A DNA stretch of 64,000 nt from JACKNG01 sp050184115 (GCA_050184115.1 JBFXAQ010000001.1:62001-126000), one strand, 5' to 3'; positions 10,273-18,697 are shown, numbered from the stretch's first letter. Program-made: numbers and translations. Notes: a model not told the origin generated them from the letters alone.

Positions 10273-10288
10273 TGCACGGCTCGTGCCA
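10273..10288 (-). promoter_or_regulatory. Sigma-54 (-24/-12) promoter of the upper operon
   Basis: On the minus strand the sequence TGGCACGAGCCGTGCA matches the sigma-54 consensus TGGCACGnnnnTTGCW at every fixed position except one (G for T in the -12 element). The invariant GG and GC are 10 bases apart. Transcription would start near 10262, about 65 bases before the catechol dioxygenase ATG. Two palindromic activator sites lie roughly 90-140 bases upstream, the usual distance for XylR/DmpR. The binding activator is probably regulator 2, whose gene ends just upstream. Confidence 0.8.
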
Positions 10289-10353
10289 TGGCGTTCAAGT
10301 GCTTGAATATGAAAGGGTCGGGTAGACGTCGAGCGGTGCCGGGGCAGGTCTGA

Positions 10354-10399
10354 ATTGACGATTACGTCAATTTCTCGGGATGAATTGACGAAAACGTCA
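10354..10399. promoter_or_regulatory. Twin upstream activating sites for a DmpR-type activator
   Basis: Two inverted repeats of the form TTGACG-N4-CGTCAA: a perfect 7-bp-arm copy at 10354-10371 and a slightly shorter copy, TGACG-AAAA-CGTCA, at 10386-10399. Both start with TGAATTGACGA and are exactly 30 bp apart, so they face the same side of the helix. They lie upstream of the sigma-54 promoter. The core TTGACG is shared with the pair next to regulator 1 (403-446). Binding by regulator 2, regulator 1 or both is an inference. Confidence 0.78.
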
Positions 10400-10437
10400 T
10401 CTCGCCGGCGGCCCCGCGAAAACCCGCGCGGTGCGGC

Positions 10438-12114
10438 TCAGCGCGACGAGCCGCGTTCGCGCAGGCGGTAGGCCAACTGGCGCCGCGACAGGCCGAGCAG
10501 GCGGGCGGCCCGGGCCAGGTTGCCGCCGGCCCTGGCCACGGCCAGCTCGAGCAGGCGCTCCTCGTGGGCGCGCAGATCGAAACCCTCGCCGAGCAGTTCC
10601 TCGCACAGGCGGTTGCGCGCGGCGTCGTGGGCGCCGGGCAGCCGGCCTTCCGGGCCCATCGCGACGCCCGCCGGTGCGCCCTGGCTCGTGGTCCCCGCGA
10701 ACAGGTGCTCGGCTTCGACCCAGCCGCCGGGCTCCGCCAGCAGCACGCCGCGCTCGACGATGTTCTCCAGTTCGCGCACGTTCCCCGGCCAGTTGTAGGC
10801 CATCAGTGCCTGCAAGCCGCGATCACTCAGGCCCTTCAGCTTCTTGTGGTAGACGGCCTCGAGCTTGCGCAGGCGCGCGGCGGCGAGGAGCGGGATGTCG
10901 CCGCGCCGTTCGCGCAGCGGCGGCACGTGCACCGGGTAGGTGGCGAGGCGGTAGTAGAGATCGGCGCGGAAGGTCCCAGCGCTGACCGCCTGTTCGAGAT
11001 CGATATTGGTCGCTGCCACCACCCGCACGTCGACCCGGCGCGTGTGCTCGTCGCCGAGACGCTCGAGTTCGCCAGATTGCAGCACGCGCAGCAGCTTGAC
11101 CTGGGCCGCCGGCGGCAGGTCGCCCACTTCGTCGAGGAACAGGGTGCCGCCGTCGGCGCGCTCGAATCGCCCGGGCCGGTCGGCGAGCGCGCCGGTGAAG
11201 GCGCCCTTGCGCACGCCGAACAGCTCGGCTTCGAAGAGATCGGGCGGGATGGCCGCGCAGTTGACCGCGACGAAGGGGCGCTCGGCGCGCGCGCTCTGCG
11301 CGTGCAGGCTGCGCGCGAAGACTTCCTTGCCGACGCCGGTCTCGCCGAGCAGGAGCACGGTGACCGGGCTCGCCGCGGCCTTCTCGACCAGCGCGTAGGC
11401 TTCGCGGAAGCGGCGCGAACTGCCGACGACGTCGTCGGGGTGGGCGCGCCGGTCGACGGCATCCTGCAGGCGCGCGAGTTCCTCGCGCAGGTCGGCGAGT
11501 TCGCGTTCGAGGTCGTCGGCGCGGAAGTAGTCGAGGTAGCCGTCGTCGCCCCAGTCCTCGGCCGGCTTGCCCTCGAGTACGCAGCACTCGGCGCCGCAGC
11601 CGGCGCACTGCACCTCGCGAAAGACGATGAAGCGGTTGAAGAAGCCGGTCACGTAGCCGGAGGCGTAACCGATCAGGGTCCAGCACACCGGGGTGTCGCT
11701 GGTGCCGAAGTTGTGCACGTGGGATTCGACTTCCCAGGAGTTCTCCCACACCACCTCACCACGGAAGCTGCCGCGTTCCCAGTCGAACTCGGCGTGGCGG
11801 ATCTCGCTCTTGACCAGGCCTTCGAAGCCGTGCAGCTGCGGCCCGATGCGGAAGACGTCCTCGTCGTCGCCGCTGCCGAGGAGCTTGCGCGCCAGTTCGG
11901 CGTCCTGCTGGCCGGAGGCAAAACCCATGCGCGCGAGCAGCCCGCGCGCGCGCTCGGGGCCGAGCGTCTTGAAGAGCTCCGTGCGCAGCGCGCCCATGGC
12001 CCGCGCATGCAGCAGCAGCATGCGGTGCTCGTCGAGCCAGATGTGACCGTTGGCGGCATCGAAGCGCAGCCGCGCGCGCAGGTTGAACTGCTCGATGAGC
12101 TTGGGCGGGGTCAT
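10438..12114 (-). CDS. dmpR: DmpR/MopR-type phenol-responsive sigma-54 activator (regulator 2)
   Basis: A 558-aa activator (DmpR is 563) with XylR_N sensor, V4R, coiled linker (about 200-220), AAA+ domain and Fis-type helix-turn-helix. Walker A GETGVGKE is at 257-264, GAFTGA at 304-309, Walker B TLFLDE at 324-329. The sensor keeps the MopR zinc ligands with exact spacing (C144, E167, C170, C178) and, at the matching offsets, the phenol-contacting pair H95 and W123. It should therefore sense phenols. It is the last gene of the second leftward operon, and its presumed sites and promoter follow immediately, so it probably drives the upper operon. Confidence 0.93.
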   Translation of the reverse strand: MTPPKLIEQFNLRARLRFDAANGHIWLDEHRMLLLHARAMGALRTELFKTLGPERARGLLARMGFASGQQDAELARKLLGSGDDEDVFRIGPQLHGFEGLVKSEIRHAEFDWERGSFRGEVVWENSWEVESHVHNFGTSDTPVCWTLIGYASGYVTGFFNRFIVFREVQCAGCGAECCVLEGKPAEDWGDDGYLDYFRADDLERELADLREELARLQDAVDRRAHPDDVVGSSRRFREAYALVEKAAASPVTVLLLGETGVGKEVFARSLHAQSARAERPFVAVNCAAIPPDLFEAELFGVRKGAFTGALADRPGRFERADGGTLFLDEVGDLPPAAQVKLLRVLQSGELERLGDEHTRRVDVRVVAATNIDLEQAVSAGTFRADLYYRLATYPVHVPPLRERRGDIPLLAAARLRKLEAVYHKKLKGLSDRGLQALMAYNWPGNVRELENIVERGVLLAEPGGWVEAEHLFAGTTSQGAPAGVAMGPEGRLPGAHDAARNRLCEELLGEGFDLRAHEERLLELAVARAGGNLARAARLLGLSRRQLAYRLRERGSSR

Positions 12115-12180
12115 CGCGGGAACACTACCTGCGGGCGGGCGCGTTGCGCCGAGTCTACACCGCCCGCGGTGGGCGCCCGT

Positions 12181-13488
12181 TCAGGCCGGCGGTACGGTCG
12201 GTGGGTTGGCGGCCGGGTCCCAGCGCACCTGCACGTGTTCGGGCCCGCGGTGCGAGGTGTTCGGCGAGTAGCTGTAATCCTGCTCCGCGACGAGTTCGAG
12301 ATGGGGCAGGTGGCGGGCGAGCGCGGCGATGATCACGCGCATCTCGATGCGCGCGAGGTCGGCGCCGAGGCAGAGGTGGCGACCGAAGCCGAAGGCCATG
12401 TGTTCACGCGCGTTGGCGCGGTGGATGTCGAAGCGTTCGCCGTCCTGGAAGTGGCTCTCGTCGCGGTTGGCCGAGCCGATGGCGACGAGGAGCCGCGCAC
12501 CCGCCGGCAGGTCGACCCCGGACAGGGTCACCGGCTGGCGCGTGACCCGGCGCCAGGCCGGCACCGAGGGGGCGTAGCGCAGGCACTCCTCGACGGTGTT
12601 GTCGATGAGCGTCGGGTCGGCGCAGAGCTCCGCCCACTGCGCGCGGTTCTCGAGCAGTGCGCGCATGCCGCCGGCGGTGGCGTTGACGGTGGTTTCGTGG
12701 CCGGCGAAGAAGAGCTGGAAGCACACCGTGGTGACGTAGTCGGGATCGAGCGGCTCGTCGCTGTCCGGCGCCTGCAGGCCGCGGATGAACTCGCTCATCG
12801 CGTCGTCGCCGGGCGTGGCGATGAGGCGCGCGACGTGCGCGCGGCAGTAGTCCCAGAACTCGGCCAGGCCCTGCATCATCGCGACCTGCTCGTCCTCGCG
12901 CGGGCGGCCGAAGCCGAGCACGGCGAGGCGCTGGGCGAAACGCCGCACGTTGGCCAGCTCCGAGCGCGGCACGCCGAACAGCTCGAACAGGATGTAGGCC
13001 GGGATCTCGAAGAGGAAATCGGCCACCAGGTCCATCTCGCCGCGGGGTGCGAGTTCGGCCAGGCGGCGTTCGACCAGTTCGTGCACCAGTGGCTCCATCG
13101 CCCGCATGCGCCCGCGCGCGAACGGCTTGTGCAGCGACTTGCGATGGCGGGTGTGGATGGGTGGGTCCTCGTCGACCACGCTCGGGCTGATCTGGATGCC
13201 ATGTTCCTGCGCAATCCGGCCGGCCGCCGGGCACAGCGGCGTGACGAGGTCGAGGACCACCGCGGCGGAGAAGACTTCCGGGTCGCCGCCCAGCGCGGCG
13301 CGCACGTCGTCGAAACGGGTCACGACCCAGTAGTCGATCTCCGGCACGTAGAACACGGGCTCCGCCCGGCGTGCCTCGGCGTACAGCGGGTAGATGCGCG
13401 TCGGCTCGCCGTCGAAGGGGTCGAAGCGGCCGCCGAGCCCGCTGACCGGGCAAGCGGGTGTCGAGGTGGTCGGACTGGATTGCGACAT
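12181..13488 (-). CDS. Cytochrome P450
   Basis: A 435-aa soluble bacterial class I-type P450. The I-helix oxygen-binding motif AGHETT is at 262-267, ExxR at 301-304 and the heme-thiolate loop FGFGRHLCLG at 366-375 with C373 as iron ligand. There is no membrane anchor. A perfect AGGAGG lies before the ATG. It sits between a small unknown gene and regulator 2 in the second leftward operon, which suggests a role in oxidising an aromatic substrate or side chain. No ferredoxin or ferredoxin reductase is encoded in the window, so electrons must come from elsewhere. Confidence 0.93.
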   Translation of the reverse strand: MSQSSPTTSTPACPVSGLGGRFDPFDGEPTRIYPLYAEARRAEPVFYVPEIDYWVVTRFDDVRAALGGDPEVFSAAVVLDLVTPLCPAAGRIAQEHGIQISPSVVDEDPPIHTRHRKSLHKPFARGRMRAMEPLVHELVERRLAELAPRGEMDLVADFLFEIPAYILFELFGVPRSELANVRRFAQRLAVLGFGRPREDEQVAMMQGLAEFWDYCRAHVARLIATPGDDAMSEFIRGLQAPDSDEPLDPDYVTTVCFQLFFAGHETTVNATAGGMRALLENRAQWAELCADPTLIDNTVEECLRYAPSVPAWRRVTRQPVTLSGVDLPAGARLLVAIGSANRDESHFQDGERFDIHRANAREHMAFGFGRHLCLGADLARIEMRVIIAALARHLPHLELVAEQDYSYSPNTSHRGPEHVQVRWDPAANPPTVPPA

Positions 13489-13528
13489 CGGATCCCTCCT
13501 GGGTTGTGGCGTGTTCGGGCGCGCCGCC

Positions 13529-13840
13529 TCAATGGCGCCGCGGCCGCGCCGCCGGCCGTGCGCCGGGCGGTGCCGCGGCGGTGATGAGTGCGAGATGCTG
13601 CTTCAACGCGGCCAGGCGGGCGTGATCGCCGGCCAGCGGGCTGTCGGCGGGCACGAGGAAGTCGATGCACGGGCGCGCGTCGTCGTCGCCGGCGCTCGCG
13701 CCGGCCGGTCGACAGTCGACGAACACGCAGACCTCCTCCGGTGCACGATCGAGCCCCACGGCATAGGCCGCGGTCGCCGCCTCGACCAGCGCGCCGAGTT
13801 CGGCGTCGCTGAACTCGGACTCGACGATGCGGATGGTCAT
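13529..13840 (-). CDS. Small unknown protein, weakly tautomerase-like
   Basis: A 103-aa protein starting MTIRIVESEF. The GLDRAPEEVCVFVDCRPAG stretch loosely recalls the helix-strand junction of 4-oxalocrotonate tautomerase-like proteins, but the N-terminal catalytic proline is missing. The start is uncertain: no strong binding site precedes the ATG at 13840, and a GTG at 13894 would extend it by 18 residues. It lies 40 bases before the P450 gene and after an extradiol dioxygenase gene on the same strand, so it is probably co-transcribed. I do not recognise its function. Confidence 0.6.
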   Translation of the reverse strand: MTIRIVESEFSDAELGALVEAATAAYAVGLDRAPEEVCVFVDCRPAGASAGDDDARPCIDFLVPADSPLAGDHARLAALKQHLALITAAAPPGARPAARPRRH

Positions 13841-13983
13841 GACGGTCACGGCCGGCGTGCCCTCGCTGGCGGCGTTGGCGCCGCGTTCCGGCACGCCTCG
13901 CTGTCGCGCAGTGTACGGATGGCGTCACGCGGTTGCCGCGCGGGTGCGGCGACGTCGAATGGCTCGCGTGCGCTCGTCATCGT

Positions 13984-14916
13984 TCAGGTCAGCACGGTGA
14001 GGAAGGACTCGCGCGGCGTATTGTCCTGGGAGAACTGTGCCTCGCCCATCGCGCTGGTGTCCCACACCAGGGTCGGGGTGTCGGGATAGTGCACGTAGCC
14101 CTCGCAGAACACTTCGTTGCGGTTGCCCGACGGGTCGAAGAAATAGATCGTCGCGCCGCGCGTGACGCCGTGCCGGGTCGGGCCGACATCGACCGGGATG
14201 CGGTGCTTGCCGATCAGGTCGGCGGCGCGGAAGAGATCCTGCGTCGACTCGAGCAGGAACGAGAGGTGGTGGAAGCGTCCGGGCACCGGCTGCAGCACGA
14301 AGGCGATGTCGTGCGGCTTGGTCGAGCAGGTGAGAAAGATCGCGAGCGGCGCCTCGCTGGCTGCATCGACGAGCTTCTCGCTCAGGTCGAAATCGAACAC
14401 CTCGGTGAACAGGCGCAAGGTGTCGGCGAGGTTGGGTCCGCCGAGCAGCGCATGATCGAGGCGGTTGATGCGCATGCCGCGAATCACGCCCTCGTCCGGC
14501 ACCACGCCCGGGTTGCGCGTGCCGAGCGTGTTGCCGACGCGGGTCTTCTCGGCATACAGCTGCATGACGTGGCCGCTCGGCAGGGTGAACTGCAAACGCC
14601 GTCCGCTCGCGGCGTGGACGCCGGCGGCGATGTGTTCGACATTCATGCCGAACGCGCCGAGGCGGCGTTCGAATTCGTCCAGCGTGGCGTCGTCGTAGAC
14701 CTTGAACGCAACGTGGTCGAGGCCCGGGTTGTCGGCCTCGCGCAGCACCACGCTGTGGTGATCGTGCTCGTCCCAGGCCTTGAAGTAGGCGCGCTCGTCG
14801 CCGTCGACCGGCATCTCGTGCAGGCCGAGGCGTGTGCCGTAGTGTTCGCGGGCCGCGCCCAGGTCCATCACGCGGATGGCGACCTCGCCGAGCCGCAATA
14901 TGCCTCGCATTGCCAT
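13984..14916 (-). CDS. Catechol 2,3-dioxygenase-like extradiol dioxygenase (copy 2)
   Basis: A 310-aa type I extradiol dioxygenase of the same two-repeat VOC fold as copy 1. Iron ligands are H155 (LDHALLG), one of H216/H217 and E268 (NRNEVFCEGY). GGGGAGGT precedes the ATG at 14916; upstream codons to 14988 are not needed. It is clearly diverged from copy 1, so it may prefer a different catechol (for example alkyl-substituted). It sits between the tautomerase and the small unknown gene in an operon that also carries the dehydrogenase and decarboxylase acting on its product. Confidence 0.93.
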   Translation of the reverse strand: MAMRGILRLGEVAIRVMDLGAAREHYGTRLGLHEMPVDGDERAYFKAWDEHDHHSVVLREADNPGLDHVAFKVYDDATLDEFERRLGAFGMNVEHIAAGVHAASGRRLQFTLPSGHVMQLYAEKTRVGNTLGTRNPGVVPDEGVIRGMRINRLDHALLGGPNLADTLRLFTEVFDFDLSEKLVDAASEAPLAIFLTCSTKPHDIAFVLQPVPGRFHHLSFLLESTQDLFRAADLIGKHRIPVDVGPTRHGVTRGATIYFFDPSGNRNEVFCEGYVHYPDTPTLVWDTSAMGEAQFSQDNTPRESFLTVLT

Positions 14917-14947
14917 CGTGACCTCCCCGGTGACGAAGACCGACAGG

Positions 14948-15166
14948 TTAACCCGCCGACTCGAGGCGCGCCGGCGCGCCCTCGCCATCGGCCTTGGAAA
15001 CGCCGCCGACGCAGAAGTGCTCCGGCGGGATCTCGCGGATCAGGATACGCACCTGCTCCGGCTTGACGCCGAGGGTGTCGACCGCGGCGGCGGTGAGGGC
15101 GCGCGTGAAGGCGCGCTTCTGTTCGGGGCTGCGGCCCTCGAGCAGGTGGACTTCCATGATCGGCAT
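14948..15166 (-). CDS. dmpI: 4-oxalocrotonate tautomerase
   Basis: A 72-aa protein (classic 4-OT is 62) with the catalytic N-terminal proline after Met removal. In mature numbering R11, R39 and F50 are all present at the canonical positions. It isomerises 2-hydroxymuconate to 2-oxo-3-hexenedioate between the dehydrogenase and decarboxylase steps, and both partner genes lie directly upstream. The extra ten C-terminal residues (GEGAPARLESAG-like tail) are unusual but unlikely to affect the active site. It is the only clear 4-OT in the window, so it would have to serve both copies of the pathway. Confidence 0.93.
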   Translation of the reverse strand: MPIMEVHLLEGRSPEQKRAFTRALTAAAVDTLGVKPEQVRILIREIPPEHFCVGGVSKADGEGAPARLESAG

Positions 15167-15208
15167 GACGTGGGACCTCGCGATGAAAGTGACGTAGAGA
15201 CCCGCGGC

Positions 15209-15997
15209 TCAGGCGAAGCGCAGGCCGACCTCGCCGAGCGTCTGCACGCGCGCGCGGAAGTGATCGCCCGCCCCGCCGGCGACGGCCTCGGTGACGCCGC
15301 CGGTCAGGATGATGCTGCCGGCCGGCAGTGTCTCGCCGCGCCGGCCGAGGTGGTTGACGAGCGCGCAGGCGGCTGCCGCGGGGTGGCCCATGACGGCGGC
15401 GCCCGCGGCCGCGGCGACGATCTCGCCGTTCTTCTCCAGCACCACGCCGAGTGTCGCGAGATCGAGTCCGGCGATGGCCACGGGGCGCCCGCCGAGCACG
15501 AAACGGGCGCTCGAGGCGTTGTCCGCCATCACGCTCGGCAGGTCGAACTTGAAGGCCTCGAAGCGCGAGTCGATGACTTCCAGCGCGGGCACGGCGAAGG
15601 CGGTCGCGGCGAGGACATCGGCGACGTTCACGCCCGGGCCGCGCAGGTCACGCGCGAGCACGAGGGCGATCTCCGCTTCGACGCGCGGGTGGATGAGACC
15701 GGCGAGTTCGATCACGCCGCCGTCGGCGCGGGCCATGCTGCTGGTGAGGTAACCATAGCCCGGTTCGGCGACGCCCATCTGGACCATCTTCGCGCGCGAG
15801 GTCAGCCCGCACTTGAAGCCGACCACGCGTTCGCCGCGGGTGGCGGCGCGGCGGCGCAGGGTGTCCTGCACGGCGTAGCCGTCGGCGAGACCCAGGGCCG
15901 GTTCGAGCGTGGTCAGCTTCGCCATCGTGTGCGCGCCCTGCTGGGCCGCTTCGACGACGTCGGCGAGCCGTTCGATGTCGGCGTTGCTCAGGGCCAT
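15209..15997 (-). CDS. dmpH: 4-oxalocrotonate decarboxylase (FAH family, copy 1)
   Basis: A 262-aa member of the hydratase/decarboxylase branch of the fumarylacetoacetase fold. It resembles DmpH rather than DmpE: GFKCGLTSRAKMVQMGV at 60-76 and the FEAFKFDLPSVMADNAS segment are decarboxylase-like. Metal ligands E107 and E109 lie in HPRVEAEI. It converts 2-oxo-3-hexenedioate to 2-hydroxypenta-2,4-dienoate with Mg2+. The start at 15997 follows the dehydrogenase stop by 13 bases. No hydratase gene is in this operon; the hydratase partner is encoded at 22728-23513. Confidence 0.88.
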   Translation of the reverse strand: MALSNADIERLADVVEAAQQGAHTMAKLTTLEPALGLADGYAVQDTLRRRAATRGERVVGFKCGLTSRAKMVQMGVAEPGYGYLTSSMARADGGVIELAGLIHPRVEAEIALVLARDLRGPGVNVADVLAATAFAVPALEVIDSRFEAFKFDLPSVMADNASSARFVLGGRPVAIAGLDLATLGVVLEKNGEIVAAAAGAAVMGHPAAAACALVNHLGRRGETLPAGSIILTGGVTEAVAGGAGDHFRARVQTLGEVGLRFA

Positions 15998-16010
15998 GGC
16001 GTGCCGCCGC

Positions 16011-17492
16011 TCACAGCTTGATGCACACGTTGCGAAGTTCGGTGTAGAACTCGAGCGAGTGCACACCGCCCTCGCGCCCGATGCCCGACGCCTTGGCGCC
16101 GCCGAAGGGCGTGCGCAGGTCGCGCAGGAACCAGTCGTTGACCCAGCAGATGCCGACCTCGATGGCGGCGCCGACGCGGTGCGCCCGGGCGAGGTTCTGC
16201 GTCCAGATCGTCGTCGACAGGCCGTACTCGGTGTCGTTGGCGAGCGCGATGACCTCGTCCTCGCGGTCGAATGGCTGCACGTGGCAGCACGGCCCGAAGA
16301 TCTCCTCGCGCAGCACGCGCGAGCCGGCCGGCAGGCCGGTCCAGATGGTCGGCTCGATCCAGGCGCCGGCGGCCAGGGCGCCCGGCATGGCGGGAATGCC
16401 GCCGCCGGTGACGACGGTGGCGCCGTCGGCGACGGCCTGGGCGTAGTAGGACAGCACCTTGGCGCGGTGTTCGTGGCTGATCAGCGGGCCGAGGCGGGTG
16501 GCCTTGTCACGCGGGTCGCCGGGGGTGAGCGTGCGGGCGTGTGCGGCGAGGCGTTCGACGAAGGTCTCGAACAGCGGGCGTTCGACGTACACCCGCTCGG
16601 TGCCGAGACAGACCTGGCCGCAGTTGAGGAAGGCTGCGCGGCCGATGCCGGCGATGGCGGCGTCGAGATCGCAATCGGCGAAGACGATGCCGGCGTTCTT
16701 GCCGCCGAGTTCGAAGCTGACGTCGCGCACGCCGCGCGCCGCCGCCTGCATGATGGCCGTGCCGGTGCGCGTCTCGCCGGTGAAGGTGATGGCATCGACG
16801 CCGGGATGGCTGGTGAGGAACTCGCCGGCCGCGTTCGGCCCGCCGCCGTTGACCACGTTGTAGACGCCGTCCGGCACGCCGGCCTCGCGCATGACCTCGC
16901 CGAGCAGGGTCGCGGTGCCCGGGCTCTCCTCCGAGGGCTTCACCACCACGGCGTTGCCGCAGGCCAGCGCCGGGCCGACCTTCCAGGTCATCAGCAGGAG
17001 CGGCGCGTTCCATGGGCAGATCACGGCGATCACGCCCTTCGGCACGCGCACGCCGTAGTTCAGCGCGCCGGCGCCGTCCGGCGTCTCCATGCGGAAGCAC
17101 TCCGTCGGCACCTGCTTGATGACGTCGGCGAAGATGCGGAAATTCGCCGCGCCGCGCGGGATGAAGGCGTGGCGTACCATGCTTTCGGGCTGGCCGGTGT
17201 CGTTCAGTTCGGCTGCGACGAAGTCGTCGAAACGGCGCTCGATGCCGCAGGCGACCGCGTGCAGCAGTTCGACGCGGGCATCGACGGGCAGCGTGCGCCA
17301 CGGTCCGCTCAGCGCGGCGCGCGCGGCGGTGACGGCGGCATCGACCTCCTCGCGGCCGGCGTCGTGGACGCGGGCGACGAGCACGCCGTCGCTCGGACGG
17401 CGCTTGTCGAAGCGTTGGCCGGAACGGCTGGCGACGGCCACGCCGCCGATGTGGTGGCGCAGTTCGGGGATGGCGCCGGATTCGGGATTCAC
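16011..17492 (-). CDS. dmpC: 2-hydroxymuconic semialdehyde dehydrogenase (copy 1)
   Basis: A 493-aa NAD-dependent aldehyde dehydrogenase. Catalytic residues are N162 (CPWNAPL), E261 (FELGGKN) and C295 (NCGQVC). It oxidises the ring-opened semialdehyde to 2-hydroxymuconate, the entry to the dehydrogenative branch. The GTG at 17492 was chosen as start (GGAG upstream, right length); the frame stays open to 17585. First gene of the second leftward operon, preceded by an inverted repeat at 17604-17624. Its paralogue at 21204-22700 shares an identical stretch of about 20 C-terminal residues. Confidence 0.92.
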   Translation of the reverse strand: MNPESGAIPELRHHIGGVAVASRSGQRFDKRRPSDGVLVARVHDAGREEVDAAVTAARAALSGPWRTLPVDARVELLHAVACGIERRFDDFVAAELNDTGQPESMVRHAFIPRGAANFRIFADVIKQVPTECFRMETPDGAGALNYGVRVPKGVIAVICPWNAPLLLMTWKVGPALACGNAVVVKPSEESPGTATLLGEVMREAGVPDGVYNVVNGGGPNAAGEFLTSHPGVDAITFTGETRTGTAIMQAAARGVRDVSFELGGKNAGIVFADCDLDAAIAGIGRAAFLNCGQVCLGTERVYVERPLFETFVERLAAHARTLTPGDPRDKATRLGPLISHEHRAKVLSYYAQAVADGATVVTGGGIPAMPGALAAGAWIEPTIWTGLPAGSRVLREEIFGPCCHVQPFDREDEVIALANDTEYGLSTTIWTQNLARAHRVGAAIEVGICWVNDWFLRDLRTPFGGAKASGIGREGGVHSLEFYTELRNVCIKL

Positions 17493-17603
17493 GGGGTGCG
17501 GTGCTCCACGCTCGGGAACGTTCGGTCGCGCGGCGAGTGCGCGACCGGGTGGCCATCCTAGGCAAGGCCGCGCGATGCGGTCCAATGCTCAAATACAGTC
17601 AAT

Positions 17604-17624
17604 TCGATACCGAAATGGTATCGA
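17604..17624. promoter_or_regulatory. Inverted repeat upstream of the second leftward operon
   Basis: A perfect 8-bp inverted repeat, TCGATACC-GAAAT-GGTATCGA, lies about 110 bases upstream of the dehydrogenase start, in an AT-richer patch. A TTGACT (minus strand, 17602-17597) follows directly and could be a -35 element, but no good -10 is visible. The TATCGA half-site recurs in the GntR/GST intergenic region (20261-20293), suggesting one regulator for both. The rest of the 17493-17657 gap shows nothing else. Confidence 0.5.
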
Positions 17625-17657
17625 GATCGCCGCCCCCTCCGGCGCGGGCCCGGCGCT

Positions 17658-18593
17658 TCAGCCTGCCGTCCAGTCGAAGAAGCGCAGGCAGTCGGCGGTG
17701 AGGTCGTAGAGATGGCTGCAGCCGGTGCGACCGCCGACGTGGTCGGCCACGGTCCGTGCGTAGGTGGCGTCGAGGCGCGCGCCGACCAGCCCGGGCATGC
17801 CGCCCTGGCCGGCCTCGCAGATGCCGCTGAAGGCGAGCCGCCGCCAGCGGTTGTCGGCGGCGATGACAGTGCCGTCGCGCCCGATGGCGATGGCCATGTC
17901 GAGGTCGTGGAAGGAGTCCTGCATGGCATTGCTGCAGGCGTAGCCGCCGCCGTCACGGGCGTGGATCGCGAGGCGCTTGCGCCGTGTGAAGAAGCCCTTC
18001 TGACCGGGCGCCGGCGAGACCAGGTCGAGGTCGAAGCAGCGCACCTCGCGCGTCGCGAACAGCGCCGCCGACTCGTCGCGGTAGGCGTAGCAGGTGTTGC
18101 AGACATTGGCCCAGTCGGCGCGGTCGCGCTCCCAGGCCATGCGCGCCGTGCGGCTGGCCGGGTTGTCGATGCCGGCGGCGAGATGGGCGTAGCGCTGGTG
18201 ATCGCCGGCCGGCACGGGGAAGCCCTGCAGGCTGACCCGGGCCATGTCGATGGCAAGCGCGAGATGCTCGCGGTGGCCGGCGCGTTCGCCGAGGGCCGCG
18301 CGCATCGCGCGGGTGAAGCCCTGGCTCGCGCGCTGCCCGACGATGGTGCCGGCGGCCCGTTCGAGCGCGGGGTCCAGCACCGCGTCGTCACCGGTCAGGT
18401 GGCGCGCGCTGGCGTCGACGATGATGTAGTCCGGGACGCGGACCTGCCAGCGGTACTCGATGGTGAGCAGCGGGTCGCGCAGCGTGCCGCTGACTTCCAT
18501 CAGGCCGTCGCCAAGGTAGTCGATGGCGGCGTCGAACGTGCGCGCGTAGCCGGTGGCGGGGAGTGTCGATGGCGGCTGGACGAGGGTGGTCAT
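17658..18593 (-). CDS. DUF2889 family protein
   Basis: A 311-aa protein of a family without known function. The C-terminal half is the conserved part: FFTRRKRLAIHARDGGG, a CEAGQGGMPGLVG segment, and GGRTGCSHLYDL near the end, with several conserved Cys and His that could bind metal. No signal peptide or membrane helix is seen. GGAG precedes the ATG at 18593. It is divergent from the NUDIX gene and reads toward the catabolic operon, 165 bases before its first gene. Relatives of this family are, to my recollection, often near aromatic-degradation genes; a role there is inference only. Confidence 0.82.
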   Translation of the reverse strand: MTTLVQPPSTLPATGYARTFDAAIDYLGDGLMEVSGTLRDPLLTIEYRWQVRVPDYIIVDASARHLTGDDAVLDPALERAAGTIVGQRASQGFTRAMRAALGERAGHREHLALAIDMARVSLQGFPVPAGDHQRYAHLAAGIDNPASRTARMAWERDRADWANVCNTCYAYRDESAALFATREVRCFDLDLVSPAPGQKGFFTRRKRLAIHARDGGGYACSNAMQDSFHDLDMAIAIGRDGTVIAADNRWRRLAFSGICEAGQGGMPGLVGARLDATYARTVADHVGGRTGCSHLYDLTADCLRFFDWTAG

Positions 18594-18691
18594 GGCGGCT
18601 CCGGCGCGGGTCCCGTGCGTGGTTGGAAGACGTGAGCGCGATGCTAACGCAATCGCGTCACGGCCGGCCTTCGCCCGCCTGCCACGGCGGC

Positions 18692-18697
18692 TATACT
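18692..18697 (+). promoter_or_regulatory. -10 element of a probably leaderless transcript
   Basis: TATACT sits only 8 bases before the NUDIX ATG (18706), which puts the transcription start at or within a few bases of the start codon. No Shine-Dalgarno sequence is present between them. The best -35 is a weak TTCGCC at 18670-18675. This fits a leaderless mRNA, but the promoter is assigned by eye only. Confidence 0.45.

Noticed and set aside
10564..13584. A 1006-aa open frame on the plus strand
   Set aside because: Antisense of regulator 2 and the P450, kept open by high GC at third positions; no family features.
15209..15997. Annotation as a hydratase rather than decarboxylase
   Set aside because: The GLTSRAKM and FKFDL segments match DmpH-type decarboxylases, while the true hydratase signatures appear only in the gene at 22728.
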